A DNA stretch of 64,000 bases from Chitinophagaceae bacterium (GCA_004028765.1 SAIX01000037.1:1-64000); one strand, 5' to 3'. Counted from the stretch's first letter, positions 44,842-52,734 are shown. The notes: generated by a model from the sequence alone, not told the origin. Numbers and translations are program-made.

Positions 44842-45060
44842 TTACCAGCAGGCAAAACGGGTGGTTCCTTCGAGAAGAGAAGGGGCTTCGCTATTGCAGG
44901 AAGTGTTTTCAGGCTTTTGATGGATTTCGTGCACGCTGAGTTCCGGGGCCTCTTCGGCCACGGCCATGCGGAGAACTGGTACCGTTTGGGTGGGGGCGGC
45001 CCAAACCACACCGGCGAGGCAGAGGATGCCGAACAGGGTATTTTGGACAACGGTTTTCAT
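44842..45060 (-). CDS. Small exported protein with two cysteines in its tail, member of the shared-operator group
   Basis: 72 residues. An N-terminal signal peptide (MKTVVQNTLFGILCLAGVVWAA) leads to a short acidic, Pro/Glu-containing mature part with Cys residues at about 55 and 71, ending FACW. No family is recognised. The reason to call it real, beyond the signal peptide, is a full operator plus TAGTTTTG promoter box upstream (45077-45122) with the same spacing as its neighbours. It may be a small secreted or periplasmic factor. Confidence 0.65.
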   Translation of the reverse strand: MKTVVQNTLFGILCLAGVVWAAPTQTVPVLRMAVAEEAPELSVHEIHQKPENTSCNSEAPSLLEGTTRFACW

Positions 45061-45076
45061 AACGCTTAATTGACAC

Positions 45077-45122
45077 CAAAACTATTCCCGTTTTTGCCGG
45101 TTTGCAATCACATAAATGTGTG
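45077..45122 (-). promoter_or_regulatory. Shared operator and -7 box of the 72-residue exported protein gene
   Basis: On the minus strand the operator CACACATTTATGTGATTG starts at plus 45122; 24 bases after its ATGTG comes the -7 box TAGTTTTG (plus 45077-45084). Same layout as at 46046, 46827, 47653, 52314 and 60062. Confidence 0.75.
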
Positions 45123-45147
45123 AAATGCCGGTTTTTGCAGGTTTGAT

Positions 45148-45175
45148 GCAAAAAACCCGGAATAATCCGGGTTTT
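45148..45175 (-). terminator. Rho-independent terminator of the YD-type lipoprotein gene
   Basis: The hairpin AAAACCCGGA (45152-45161) / TCCGGGTTTT (45166-45175), loop ATAA, followed by T residues on the minus strand, 26 bases after the stop at 45202. Confidence 0.85.
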
Positions 45176-45201
45176 ACGATAAAGGCAATCTATGTTGAGG
45201 A

Positions 45202-46023
45202 CTAATAGTAGAATCGGGCATTCTCGACCTGATCGGGGAAGCCGCTGGTTTTGGTGGTGGTTTTCCGGGTGAGGGGAGCACCATCATTGTCGTATGTATA
45301 GGTATGAATCACGGTTTCTTCCAGCGCACCATTCATATCATAATGCAGTTCCGAAAGCGGGTTATTGGGTATCAGGCTTTCGAGCGGCATAAATGGATTG
45401 TTTTCAAAAATGGCTGAAGTATTGGGTTGGGTGTCGTACTGATCGATCAGGTAATCATTGCTCTTTTCCAGCACACCGGTATTGGTGTTGCGGTAATAAA
45501 GGCTCATTTTTTTCAGGTTTCCATTGGCATAATATTCCTGGCCGTACCGCATAGTAGGGGTGGAAGAAACTGTGCCGCCTGGCAAACGATGGTAACCGTC
45601 TGTACGAACCAGTTTACCATTGGCATATGTGTATTCGTAAAATGCCACGAGGTTACCAGCTGCATACACTTCGGTTTTTACCAGTTGCTGGTTTACATAG
45701 AGGTATTTGAATTTGCTGCCATCACTTCCGCGGAGTTCGGTTGCAAGACCGCCGCTATAGAACATATTGTACACAATATGATCGGGCGTGCCCTGGGAGT
45801 AAGCAATATGCACCGTAATGGTATTAATGGTGCCGTTGCTGTTATAGGTCATGGACTGGTAACTGCCGCCATCGTATTCAATTTTGGCAAGTTTTTTTGT
45901 GCCTCCGGGTTGCGGGGCAGGGTCGGGTGTTACCACAGAATCCTTGGAACAGGCTACCAGTACCAGTGAAAGAAACAAGGCAATCACAATATTTTTCTTT
46001 GTTAGCAGGTTGTAAAAAATCAT
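45202..46023 (-). CDS. YD/RHS-like repeat lipoprotein, paralogue of the gene at 60124
   Basis: 273 residues. The lipoprotein signal ends at the lipobox LVLVAC; a Pro-rich linker (VTPDPAPQPGG) precedes a beta-rich body of short YxxNGxL-type units (MTYNSNGTINTI, YTYANGKLVRTDGY, YYANGNLKKMSLYY), resembling YD-repeat proteins. The C-terminus, GFPDQVENARFYY, is almost the same as in the paralogue (GFPDTQAEAKFHY), and both share YDTxPNTxxxxENxPFxP. It should sit on the cell surface or in the periplasm. The upstream region has the shared operator with a TAGGTTTG box. Function unknown. Confidence 0.85.
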   Translation of the reverse strand: MIFYNLLTKKNIVIALFLSLVLVACSKDSVVTPDPAPQPGGTKKLAKIEYDGGSYQSMTYNSNGTINTITVHIAYSQGTPDHIVYNMFYSGGLATELRGSDGSKFKYLYVNQQLVKTEVYAAGNLVAFYEYTYANGKLVRTDGYHRLPGGTVSSTPTMRYGQEYYANGNLKKMSLYYRNTNTGVLEKSNDYLIDQYDTQPNTSAIFENNPFMPLESLIPNNPLSELHYDMNGALEETVIHTYTYDNDGAPLTRKTTTKTSGFPDQVENARFYY

Positions 46024-46045
46024 CTTCTGTTATTTTAATACAGCA

Positions 46046-46091
46046 CAAACCTACAACAGCTGTTTCCCGCTTTCAATCACATGAAAATGTG
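46046..46091 (-). promoter_or_regulatory. Shared operator and -7 box of the YD-type lipoprotein gene
   Basis: Minus-strand operator CACATTTTCATGTGATTG, then TAGGTTTG (plus 46046-46053) 24 bases after ATGTG. A 25-base block around the operator (46074-46098) is identical to 46855-46879 in front of the cytochrome gene. Confidence 0.8.
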
Positions 46092-46160
46092 GTTGGGACG
46101 AATGGGATTTTTAAAGGAGGAGCGGCAGTTTTTATTTGATCGATCCTTCTTTTCTTACAT

Positions 46161-46188
46161 AAAAAATCCCTTCAGATACTGAAGGGAT
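46161..46188 (-). terminator. Rho-independent terminator of the cytochrome c gene
   Basis: The hairpin ATCCCTTCAG (46166-46175) / CTGAAGGGAT (46179-46188) with loop ATA is followed on the minus strand by a T run, 22 bases after the stop codon. Confidence 0.88.
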
Positions 46189-46210
46189 CTTGAATATACA
46201 CAACAGGATA

Positions 46211-46804
46211 TTATTTGATTTCCGCCAGTGGTACAGGATTGGGCACAGCATTGTGTACCGGCTTGATGGTTTTCAGGTATGCAAAAATGGATCGGATATC
46301 TTCATCCGTCATTTTAGCAAGATTAAACCAGGGCATGGGCGGCAGCAAGGGGCGGTTGCCTGCAAGCCCTTTTGATTTTCCTTCGCGTATGGCACGGAAA
46401 AAATTCTCTTCCTTCCAGTTTCCTAACCCGGTTGAATCGGGTGTAAGATTGGCTGCATAGGAAATACCCCATGGACCTACTGCTGCGGTAAGATCGGGCG
46501 CAAATAAAGCCCATCCTTTCTGAACAGATTTGGTATCGATCCCGGGCAGCTTGCCATCTTTCTGAAAACCGGAGAGCCGTAGTTCTGTGATGAGCTCGGG
46601 ACCATTGGGGCCCATTTTTTTGGGTGAATGACAATCATCACAACCAGCGGTTTGTACAAGGTATTCGCCGCGTGCCACGCGGATAGCAGCAGAATCTTTT
46701 TTCTCTGCCGATGCAGTTTCTTTTCCTGTATTTCCGGTACAGGCAATAATTGCCACAGATGATGCAAAGGCAATAGCAGCCAGTGTATACATTTTCTTCT
46801 TCAT
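46211..46804 (-). CDS. Lipoprotein cytochrome c, monoheme
   Basis: 197 residues. The signal ends at the lipobox-like VAIIAC; the heme c attachment site is AGCDDCHSPKK, near residue 55, and a probable axial Met lies in PLLPPMPWFNLAKMTDEDI, a usual class I cytochrome ending. The fold resembles the c-type domains of sorbitol/alcohol dehydrogenase cytochrome subunits. It likely carries electrons at the periplasmic side. It has the shared operator upstream, so it is probably induced together with the lipoproteins and the two-component genes. A second ATG at codon 5 gives nearly the same product. Confidence 0.9.
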   Translation of the reverse strand: MKKKMYTLAAIAFASSVAIIACTGNTGKETASAEKKDSAAIRVARGEYLVQTAGCDDCHSPKKMGPNGPELITELRLSGFQKDGKLPGIDTKSVQKGWALFAPDLTAAVGPWGISYAANLTPDSTGLGNWKEENFFRAIREGKSKGLAGNRPLLPPMPWFNLAKMTDEDIRSIFAYLKTIKPVHNAVPNPVPLAEIK

Positions 46805-46826
46805 GAGTTGTTATTTTATGAGGCAG

Positions 46827-46872
46827 CAAACCTAACAAGCTTATCAGGCGGGAGCAATCACATGAAAATGTG
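46827..46872 (-). promoter_or_regulatory. Shared operator and -7 box of the cytochrome c gene
   Basis: Minus-strand operator CACATTTTCATGTGATTG (plus 46859-46872 core) and TAGGTTTG (plus 46827-46834), 24 bases apart. Confidence 0.8.
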
Positions 46873-46881
46873 GTTGGGATA

Positions 46882-46925
46882 AGCGGTAAAAGCTGAAGGC
46901 TGAACGCAGAACACTTATTCAGTAA
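46882..46925 (+). repeat. Heptanucleotide array (GCTGAAy family)
   Basis: Plus strand units AGCTGAA, GGCTGAA, CGCAGAA, CACTTAT, TCAGTAA from 46891, with a leading AGCGGTA. It sits just upstream of the cytochrome operator, in the gap to the response-regulator gene. Confidence 0.65.
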
Positions 46926-47000
46926 CACAGCATAAAATTTTCAGGGAAGTTTTTACTTAGTGCTGTTGTAAATACAGTATTGTATTAATGCTGGCAGCTG

Positions 47001-47633
47001 TTAAACGAGTTTGTCTTTAAAAGCTTTGGCCACTGCTTCGCTTTTGCTGTTGACATGCAGTTTTTCGTAGATCTTTTTGATATGACTTCTTACCGTATCA
47101 ATGGCTATAAACATTTCGCTTGCGATCATTTTGTAACTGTATCCTTCCACCAGGAACTGGAGTACCTGTTTTTCACGTTCGGAAAGATTGTAATCTTCAC
47201 CGCGTTCGTTGTTCATCGATGAAAACATTTTCAACACCTGTGTGGCGATGCTGGCTGTCATGGGCGCGCCCCCGCTTTGGGCTTCGGCAATATATTCCAG
47301 CAGTTTGGTGGGCGGCGTTTTCTTCAACACATACCCATTGGCGCCGTTGCTGATTGCCTGAAAAACATTTTTATTGTCATCGAAAACAGTAAGCATGAGA
47401 ATTTTTACCTCATCGTTTACTGCGCGTATTTTTTTCAATCCTTCGATACCATTGATCCCGGGCATATCAATATCCATCAGTATCACATCCGGTTTCCAGG
47501 CAGCCACTTCTTCCACCACATTGTTACAGTTTTTAAATGCAGCCAAAACTTCAAACCCGTCGGATCCGTTGATGAGCATGGTTAGTCCTTCACGCAGCTG
47601 GGGGTTGTCTTCGTAAATCAACAGTTTCGTCAT
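47001..47633 (-). CDS. NarL/FixJ-family response regulator, candidate regulator of the shared operator
   Basis: 210 residues. The receiver domain has the acidic residues in LIYEDNPQLREG, the phospho-Asp in VILMDIDMPGING and the Lys in YVLKKTPP. The C-terminal LuxR-type helix-turn-helix is LSEREKQVLQFLVEGYSYK followed by IAIDTVRSHIKKIYEKL. LuxR-type regulators bind short inverted repeats, usually as activators. Its own promoter has the shared operator (47685-47698), consistent with autoregulation, and the nearest kinase, at 48836, belongs to the HisKA_3 class that pairs with this family. The pairing is inferred from class and position. Confidence 0.92.
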   Translation of the reverse strand: MTKLLIYEDNPQLREGLTMLINGSDGFEVLAAFKNCNNVVEEVAAWKPDVILMDIDMPGINGIEGLKKIRAVNDEVKILMLTVFDDNKNVFQAISNGANGYVLKKTPPTKLLEYIAEAQSGGAPMTASIATQVLKMFSSMNNERGEDYNLSEREKQVLQFLVEGYSYKMIASEMFIAIDTVRSHIKKIYEKLHVNSKSEAVAKAFKDKLV

Positions 47634-47652
47634 TACAGGTTTTTTAACCGGT

Positions 47653-47698
47653 CAAAATTAAACATAGCGGTATTTTTTATCAATCGCATAAATATGTT
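47653..47698 (-). promoter_or_regulatory. Shared operator and -7 box of the response regulator gene
   Basis: Minus strand ACATATTTATGCGATTG and, 24 bases after ATGCG, TAATTTTG (plus 47653-47660). One base of each palindrome arm deviates from the consensus, so this site may be weaker. Confidence 0.75.
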
Positions 47699-47716
47699 AT
47701 CTCCATACTTTCTTTC

Positions 47717-48823
47717 TCAAAATCCCCGCCCTCCGGTGGCCAGGCGGTAGAAGCCGGGCAGCCATTTCCTGGTCAGTGCCCCTATTCCCACACAAAAGAA
47801 AAAAACCAATGCAGGGGCCAGCAGGTAGGTGATCAACCGGTAATTGGGTATATCACCGATATAGTGATACATCAAACGTGTAAAGTATACCACCAGCGGC
47901 GCATGCAACCCGAAAATAAAAAAAGAAAATGCCGACAGCGAAACAAACCAGGGCTGGCGCATACAGAATTTTACCAGCCTGTCTGCACCGAACCAAACCG
48001 CAAGTATCCCTGATAAAACAGCCACATCGTGCAGGATGTTCAGTGTTACAAAAGTTAAATGATTGGCGGGTTCCAGCTCAAACGCCATAAAGGTTTTGAT
48101 AACGCTGAAACCGATAAAGAGCAGCCATGAGATATAAAGGCTCAGCCATTTCGGTTTCCGTTCAAGGTTGAACCCTGTTTTTTGTAACCATACGCCCAGC
48201 GAAAAAAAGAATAAACCACGGCCATCAAAAACAAAAAAGCCGAGTTCGAGTATCCACATCAAAAATGTTACCCCGAACCATACCGCTGCAAAATTTTTAA
48301 GGCACCACCTGATCAGCGGATAAACGAGGTTGGTAATAAACAATGCAAGAATAAACCATAGCTGGAATGAAATGGGTGCGAATAGCCAGCGTGTAAAAAT
48401 GCCGGGCCAGCCAATTTCACGATAGGGCCTGTCATCACCCATCTGGTCAAGTTTTGCATCGAGCACGGCTTGTGCAGTAACCGGGAATTGTTGCCACAGG
48501 TACGTGATCAGCAAACCAACCGCACTCCATACCAGGTATGGTACCACCAATGTGCGGGCCCTTTTCCCGATCAGTGTTTTGTAAGGCTGGTCATCTTTCA
48601 TTGCATATATATAGCCTGATATGATAAAAAGCAGGGGTATGCGGAAACGCAGCACACCATTGGCCATAAAGTATTCGAAGAATGTGGTGAATGTGAGGTC
48701 TTCCCGAACCGTAGTAAAAGGTTGCAGGTAGGTTTGGTCAAGGTTATACCCATGCACCGCTAACAGCAATGCGATTGAAACAAAAGTATAGAAACGTAAT
48801 TTCTGGCTGAGGAACCTGCTCAT
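47717..48823 (-). CDS. Acyltransferase 3 family membrane protein
   Basis: 368 residues with about ten hydrophobic helices. The N-terminal segment RFYTFVSIALLLAVHGYN matches the start of acyltransferase-3 (OafA/WecH-like) proteins, in which a His in this helix is catalytic; LLFIISGYIYAMKDD and FQLWFILALFITNLVYPLI are also family-like. Such enzymes add acetyl or succinyl groups to sugars of surface polymers. It begins 12 bases after the sensor kinase stop, so it is co-transcribed with the kinase. Confidence 0.9.
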   Translation of the reverse strand: MSRFLSQKLRFYTFVSIALLLAVHGYNLDQTYLQPFTTVREDLTFTTFFEYFMANGVLRFRIPLLFIISGYIYAMKDDQPYKTLIGKRARTLVVPYLVWSAVGLLITYLWQQFPVTAQAVLDAKLDQMGDDRPYREIGWPGIFTRWLFAPISFQLWFILALFITNLVYPLIRWCLKNFAAVWFGVTFLMWILELGFFVFDGRGLFFFSLGVWLQKTGFNLERKPKWLSLYISWLLFIGFSVIKTFMAFELEPANHLTFVTLNILHDVAVLSGILAVWFGADRLVKFCMRQPWFVSLSAFSFFIFGLHAPLVVYFTRLMYHYIGDIPNYRLITYLLAPALVFFFCVGIGALTRKWLPGFYRLATGGRGF

Positions 48824-48835
48824 AATGATACTGAT

Positions 48836-51800
48836 TTAATGAACAGGGATATTTAATGTTACTTTGGTTCCTTCACCGGGTTTCGATTGTATGTGTACCC
48901 TGCCATGCATGGCATCAGCACGTTTCTGCATATTACCCAAACCATTTCCGCCATCTGCCGTAACCGGATCGAAACCGATTCCGTCGTCCCCAACAATCAG
49001 TACCAGCCTGCTGTTGTGCAAACCCAGTTGTATGGTAACCATGCTAGCTTTGGAATATTTGGCCGCATTGTTCACAGCTTCTTTAAAGACAAGAAAAAAA
49101 TCACGGCGGGCTTCCATTTCCAGCTTAACATCATACACGGCTTCGTCTACCCGAAAGTCAAGTTCAATTTCTTTTGCTTCGAGCACATTCGTTGCAAACT
49201 CACGCATGCGGGCCGTAATTTTCTGTAAAGTATCGTTGCTGGGTTTGATACTCCATACAATATCATCCATGGCTTCCATCATGCGCTGGCTGTTATCGCT
49301 GATCTTACCTAAGTATTCTGTTGTTTTAACCGGATCGGCCTGTATCCTGCTTTTCGCCATTGAACTAAGGATATTGATGGTACTGAGTGTGCTTCCCATA
49401 TCATCATGGAGGTCCCTTGCCACACGGTTACGTATTTTTTCAACAGCCAGCAGCTTGTTCACCCGCAGCCGGTGTACTGCATAAATACAAAGGGCAACCA
49501 CAAAAAACAAAGTACTGATAAACCAGTATGTGCGCCAGAAAGGTGGTTTGATATAAATATGCAGCTGCGTGATCTCCGGCGAGCGTATGCCATCAATATC
49601 TTCACAATACACACTAAAAGTGTAATTGCCCGGCTGCAGGAGTGTATAGTTGATAATGTTCTGCCGGTCGGCTTTTACCCAGTCGTTATCGATGCCCGAC
49701 ATTTTATAATAGTAGGTGAGCTTCTCCTGCTGCAGGTAACTGAGTGAAGAAAAATAAATGCTGAACGTATTCTGGCTGCTGCTGAGCTGTACGCGTGGAA
49801 GGGTTTGCAGCGAATCCACCGACACATAATTGTTCAGCAGTTTAAAGTCGGTGATCACAACATTCCTGGGTGGCCGGGTCTGGAATATGGCCGGTTTAAA
49901 ATAAAGCAATGCATTGTTACCCGTGAACATAACATATCCATCGCTGCTGAAGAGATCCGCTTCTGTCGTAAGGTGCGCCAGTGTAATGCCGTCTTTCCGG
50001 CTGTAAGCTGTTACTTTCTTTGTAGCCGGGTTATAGCGGCAGAGCCCATCGCGCGTGATCATCCACAGATAGCCGTCTTTGTCCATCCGCATGCGGAGTA
50101 TGGAGTTTCCGGGCAATCCATCTTCGTAGGTAAGCCAGCTTACTTTACCGGTATGCAGGCTGATAAAATTGATCGCACCCGCAGAGAATACAATGGTACT
50201 GTCGTTCAGTTGTTCAATATCCTTTCCAAGGTTCTGAAACAGTCTTTCCTCTGCCGGACCTTCCGTGGTATAATGCCTGATCATCAGTTTCGCTTCTGCA
50301 TCCAGTTTGTATATACCATTCCCTTCGCATGCCACCCATAAATTACCATGCGAATCGGGTAGTATTTTATCGATCACCCCAACGAATTTCTGCATCACGG
50401 TAAATTGTTTACCATCATACCTGATCAGCCTTCCCCGAAAAGTTCCAAACCAGATATTTCCTTTTTTGTCTCCTGTAATGTATTTGATGGTTGATCCGTC
50501 GAAAGCGGGGTCGGTGTAAAAGCGGCTGCTTTTTGTAAGCGTATCGTACACGATATAATTGCCCGACTGGCAGCCTATCCAAACTTTTCCATCCGTATGC
50601 TGGTAGATGGCCCATGCCTGGCGAAATTGTATCCACCGCATTTTAGACATGGCGGGCATATTGTTGTATACACCCGCGTCGTACTTGTGAAAAAAGCGGT
50701 CCATCGAAACAATACCCTTTCCCCAGGTACTGAGCCAGTACTGCCCGCCCTTTAACTGGAAAATATCAGTGAATTCGATACCGCCACGTTTGGGTGAAAG
50801 CATCATATTCACTACAGAATAAGTTCCGCTTCCCGGTGTGGTAAAATACAATCCATTGTCAGTCGAAAGCCAGATACTGCCATCATGATCCTCCATGATA
50901 TTGAATACGAAATGAAACTGTATCCCTGTTTCGCTTCCTGCGCCATGTTCATAATAAAAGAAGCGGCGTTCATTTTTATCATAATTATAGAGCGCATTGG
51001 TTCCGTAAGTCCAGAGTAATCCCTGTTTGGTTTCAAAAATGCCGTACTGTTCCGAATAGTCGGGATTGTAATTCAAACCCGCAGTATCAGGTAGTTCTCG
51101 CCCGGTGGAATCAAAACAGAATTTCAGGTTACCCGCTGCCCAGTTAAATACCCAGAACCTCCTCCTGCTGTCTATGAAAATATTTGCCGTTGCAGGTTTT
51201 ACTTTTTTTACATCCAATAACGGGATCTTTTCCGGATTGTATTCGCTGGTAAATGTTTTACCCGATCGTGCATCGTATACGGCCAGCCCTTTGTTACTGC
51301 AGGGAAACCAGAAACGTTGTGTCGGTGTGTCTTCATAAAAACCCGGCGTAGGGATATAGCCTTCGGGGAAGTGAAAATAATTATCCTCCACAAAAGCGTT
51401 TTGTTTTTTGTCGTAATGAAGTATGCCAAAAAGATAAACGGAAAGAAAGATCTCACCCTTGCTGCTGCGCCATAGTTTTGTAGCGGCGCTGCTTCGTTTG
51501 TAGCGTGTTGATTTTACCGGGATACTGGTATAAGAAAGTGTGGAAGTATTAAAAATACCAAAGTCCAGTTTATCACCAAATGCCAGCCACAGGTTACTGC
51601 TGTCGCCAGGAACAATTTGTGTTAATGCCGAAGAAGTGATATGCTTCGACATTTTAGGTGAACGGAACTGGATGAATTTACTGCCATCGAAACGCTGAAG
51701 ACCGTTAGCGGTTCCCACCCATATAAACCCTTTTTTATCCTGGTAGGTGCAATACACCACATTTGACGCAAGACCAGTGGCATCGTCGGTACTGATTCGG

Positions 51801-51877
51801 TTGAATGTAAAGCCCTGCTGCGATTTTACAGCTGTGTACAAGAATACCCACAGTAAAAGAAAGCTGGTCTTTTTCAT
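48836..51877 (-). CDS. Two-component sensor kinase with periplasmic beta-propeller, Y_Y_Y and HisKA_3 domains
   Basis: 1013 residues. After a signal peptide (to about 19) come propeller repeats (GLASNVVYCTYQDKKGFIWV with GTANGLQRFDG, then IWLSTDNGLYFT, VWIGCQSGNYI, IWFGTFRGRLIRYDG), a Y_Y_Y domain at about 690-755 (LTYYYKMSGIDNDWVKAD), a membrane helix near 765-785, then a HisKA_3 domain with phospho-His in RDLHDDMGSTLSTINIL and an ATPase domain with GNGLGNMQKRADAMHG. There is no fused receiver, so it should signal to a separate NarL-type regulator such as the one at 47001. The Bacteroidota relatives sense carbohydrates or other exogenous ligands. It has the shared operator upstream. Confidence 0.95.
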   Translation of the reverse strand: MKKTSFLLLWVFLYTAVKSQQGFTFNRISTDDATGLASNVVYCTYQDKKGFIWVGTANGLQRFDGSKFIQFRSPKMSKHITSSALTQIVPGDSSNLWLAFGDKLDFGIFNTSTLSYTSIPVKSTRYKRSSAATKLWRSSKGEIFLSVYLFGILHYDKKQNAFVEDNYFHFPEGYIPTPGFYEDTPTQRFWFPCSNKGLAVYDARSGKTFTSEYNPEKIPLLDVKKVKPATANIFIDSRRRFWVFNWAAGNLKFCFDSTGRELPDTAGLNYNPDYSEQYGIFETKQGLLWTYGTNALYNYDKNERRFFYYEHGAGSETGIQFHFVFNIMEDHDGSIWLSTDNGLYFTTPGSGTYSVVNMMLSPKRGGIEFTDIFQLKGGQYWLSTWGKGIVSMDRFFHKYDAGVYNNMPAMSKMRWIQFRQAWAIYQHTDGKVWIGCQSGNYIVYDTLTKSSRFYTDPAFDGSTIKYITGDKKGNIWFGTFRGRLIRYDGKQFTVMQKFVGVIDKILPDSHGNLWVACEGNGIYKLDAEAKLMIRHYTTEGPAEERLFQNLGKDIEQLNDSTIVFSAGAINFISLHTGKVSWLTYEDGLPGNSILRMRMDKDGYLWMITRDGLCRYNPATKKVTAYSRKDGITLAHLTTEADLFSSDGYVMFTGNNALLYFKPAIFQTRPPRNVVITDFKLLNNYVSVDSLQTLPRVQLSSSQNTFSIYFSSLSYLQQEKLTYYYKMSGIDNDWVKADRQNIINYTLLQPGNYTFSVYCEDIDGIRSPEITQLHIYIKPPFWRTYWFISTLFFVVALCIYAVHRLRVNKLLAVEKIRNRVARDLHDDMGSTLSTINILSSMAKSRIQADPVKTTEYLGKISDNSQRMMEAMDDIVWSIKPSNDTLQKITARMREFATNVLEAKEIELDFRVDEAVYDVKLEMEARRDFFLVFKEAVNNAAKYSKASMVTIQLGLHNSRLVLIVGDDGIGFDPVTADGGNGLGNMQKRADAMHGRVHIQSKPGEGTKVTLNIPVH

Positions 51878-51893
51878 GCGCAGGGAAGATATT

Positions 51894-51953
51894 CAAAGCT
51901 AAAAACAATTGGGTAACCATGTGTGAGGGCTGGTAAAATCACATATTTATGTG
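51894..51953 (-). promoter_or_regulatory. Shared operator and -7 box of the sensor kinase gene
   Basis: Minus strand CACATAAATATGTGATTT, a perfect palindrome core (plus 51940-51953), and TAGCTTTG (plus 51894-51901). The spacing is 38 rather than 24 bases, so either the promoter is different or the exact start lies elsewhere (a poorer box, TACCCAAT, is at the 24-base position). Confidence 0.6.
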
Positions 51954-51997
51954 GTGAGGCGGGTGTCTAAAACAGTAAACCAGGTTATAAAGGTGTT

Positions 51998-52108
51998 TGT
52001 GTTTCGGTTCAGCATTCACGGATTTGCGGATAGCGGATCCGCGAATTTATACGCACCATTCACCCGAACTTATATTGTTCCCTGTTCGATATTCAATTGT
52101 TCACCATT
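51998..52108 (+). repeat. Degenerate heptanucleotide-type repeats
   Basis: Part of a 500-base region (51878-52380) without a large gene. It includes 7-base steps such as CGGATTT, GCGGATA, GCGGATC and, further on, a TTC recurring about every 7 bases (TTGTTCC, CTGTTCG, ATATTCA, ATTGTTC, ACCATTC). The regularity is imperfect. The rest of the region holds an operator, a terminator hairpin and a possible 53-codon gene, listed separately. Confidence 0.45.
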
Positions 52109-52109
52109 C

Positions 52110-52140
52110 AAAAAAAACGCCCCGCCAGGACTGACAGGGC
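52110..52140 (-). terminator. Rho-independent terminator without an obvious upstream gene
   Basis: On the minus strand a 9-bp stem (GCCCTGTCA with TGGCGGGGC, two G-U pairs) with a 4-base loop is followed by G and eight T residues. No minus-strand gene lies between it and the nifJ terminator at 52705-52734. Confidence 0.65.
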
Positions 52141-52158
52141 ATATTGTAACTGCGTATT

Positions 52159-52320
52159 ATGAAAAAGCAAAGCGCTTTTTTACAGCTCAAAATTGCCGGT
52201 GGCAAAATTTATAAAATACACAGGAATGATGAATGGGAAATAGTTCTGCTTAAGCGGAAAGCGGGCTCACATAAATATGTGGTTTCGCCCAAACCCTTTA
52301 CCAGAAAGCATTTCACATGA
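52159..52320 (+). CDS. Possible small basic protein
   Basis: 53 codons from ATG 52159 to TGA 52318-52320, starting MKKQSAFLQLKIAGGKIYKI and ending PFTRKHFT. The composition (basic, one domain-like strand pattern) is plausible for a small protein, but there is no family match, no clear promoter, and a copy of the shared operator core (52268-52281) lies inside the frame. It could equally be a chance frame. Confidence 0.35.
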   Translation: MKKQSAFLQLKIAGGKIYKIHRNDEWEIVLLKRKAGSHKYVVSPKPFTRKHFT

Positions 52321-52359
52321 TTGTGTGATTGCGTGTTCAGACTGTTGTCTGCAATTTTA
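52314..52359 (+). promoter_or_regulatory. Shared operator and weak -7 box before a small gene
   Basis: Plus strand operator CACATGATTGTGTGATTG at 52314; 24 bases after GTGTG is CAATTTTA (52352-52359), a weaker -7 box. The start codon of the 62-residue frame follows 21 bases later. A second operator core, CACATAAATATGTG, lies at 52268-52281. Confidence 0.65.
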
Positions 52360-52380
52360 CATCACTAAATCATACCTGAT

Positions 52381-52569
52381 ATGAAAGGAAAATACATCAC
52401 CACCTCTTTAATGCTGGCAGTGCTGGCAGGTGGTAAACACGGCATCAGTATTCTTTGTGACGAAACGCAGGCTGTTGTAAGCGATCATAAAACGATCTGG
52501 AGTAAACAGCATCCGGAAAAACAACATCCGGTTACTGCCGGCATTCCTGATGAACTGAAACTGGCCTGA
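52381..52569 (+). CDS. Small protein of the shared-operator group
   Basis: 62 residues. The N-terminus is a short hydrophobic stretch (TTSLMLAVLAGG) after MKGKYI, followed by a polar His/Lys-rich tail (HKTIWSKQHPEKQHPVTAG). The hydrophobic part is short for a signal peptide. No family recognised. Its support is the operator/-7 arrangement upstream and normal codon use. It may be a small membrane or secreted peptide. Confidence 0.55.
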   Translation: MKGKYITTSLMLAVLAGGKHGISILCDETQAVVSDHKTIWSKQHPEKQHPVTAGIPDELKLA

Positions 52570-52596
52570 GTTGTTAGGAGTAAAAAATTCACGATC

Positions 52597-52701
52597 ATGG
52601 AAAAAAAATTCTGGCAACTGATGGACAGGTTCTTTCATCTGCTGCTCCTGTTATCAGGAGAGGAAGATGTTGAAGCCGTCTCGATCAGTCATATCCTCTG
52701 A
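52597..52701 (+). CDS. Possible 34-residue membrane-active peptide
   Basis: An ATG 27 bases after the 62-residue frame opens MEKKFWQLMDRFFHLLLLLS followed by an acidic tail to TGA 52699-52701. The first part could form an amphipathic or membrane helix. It would be co-transcribed with the preceding small gene. Too short to judge further. Confidence 0.4.
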   Translation: MEKKFWQLMDRFFHLLLLLSGEEDVEAVSISHIL

Positions 52702-52704
52702 TCA

Positions 52705-52734
52705 CAAAAAAGGGGCTCCTGAAGCAATCCCTTT
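52705..52734 (-). terminator. Probable terminator of nifJ
   Basis: On the minus strand AAGGG and GC(T) pair with (A)GC and CCCTT around TTCAGG, followed by TTTTTT. The stem has a small bulge. It could also stop plus-strand reading of the small genes. Confidence 0.6.
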
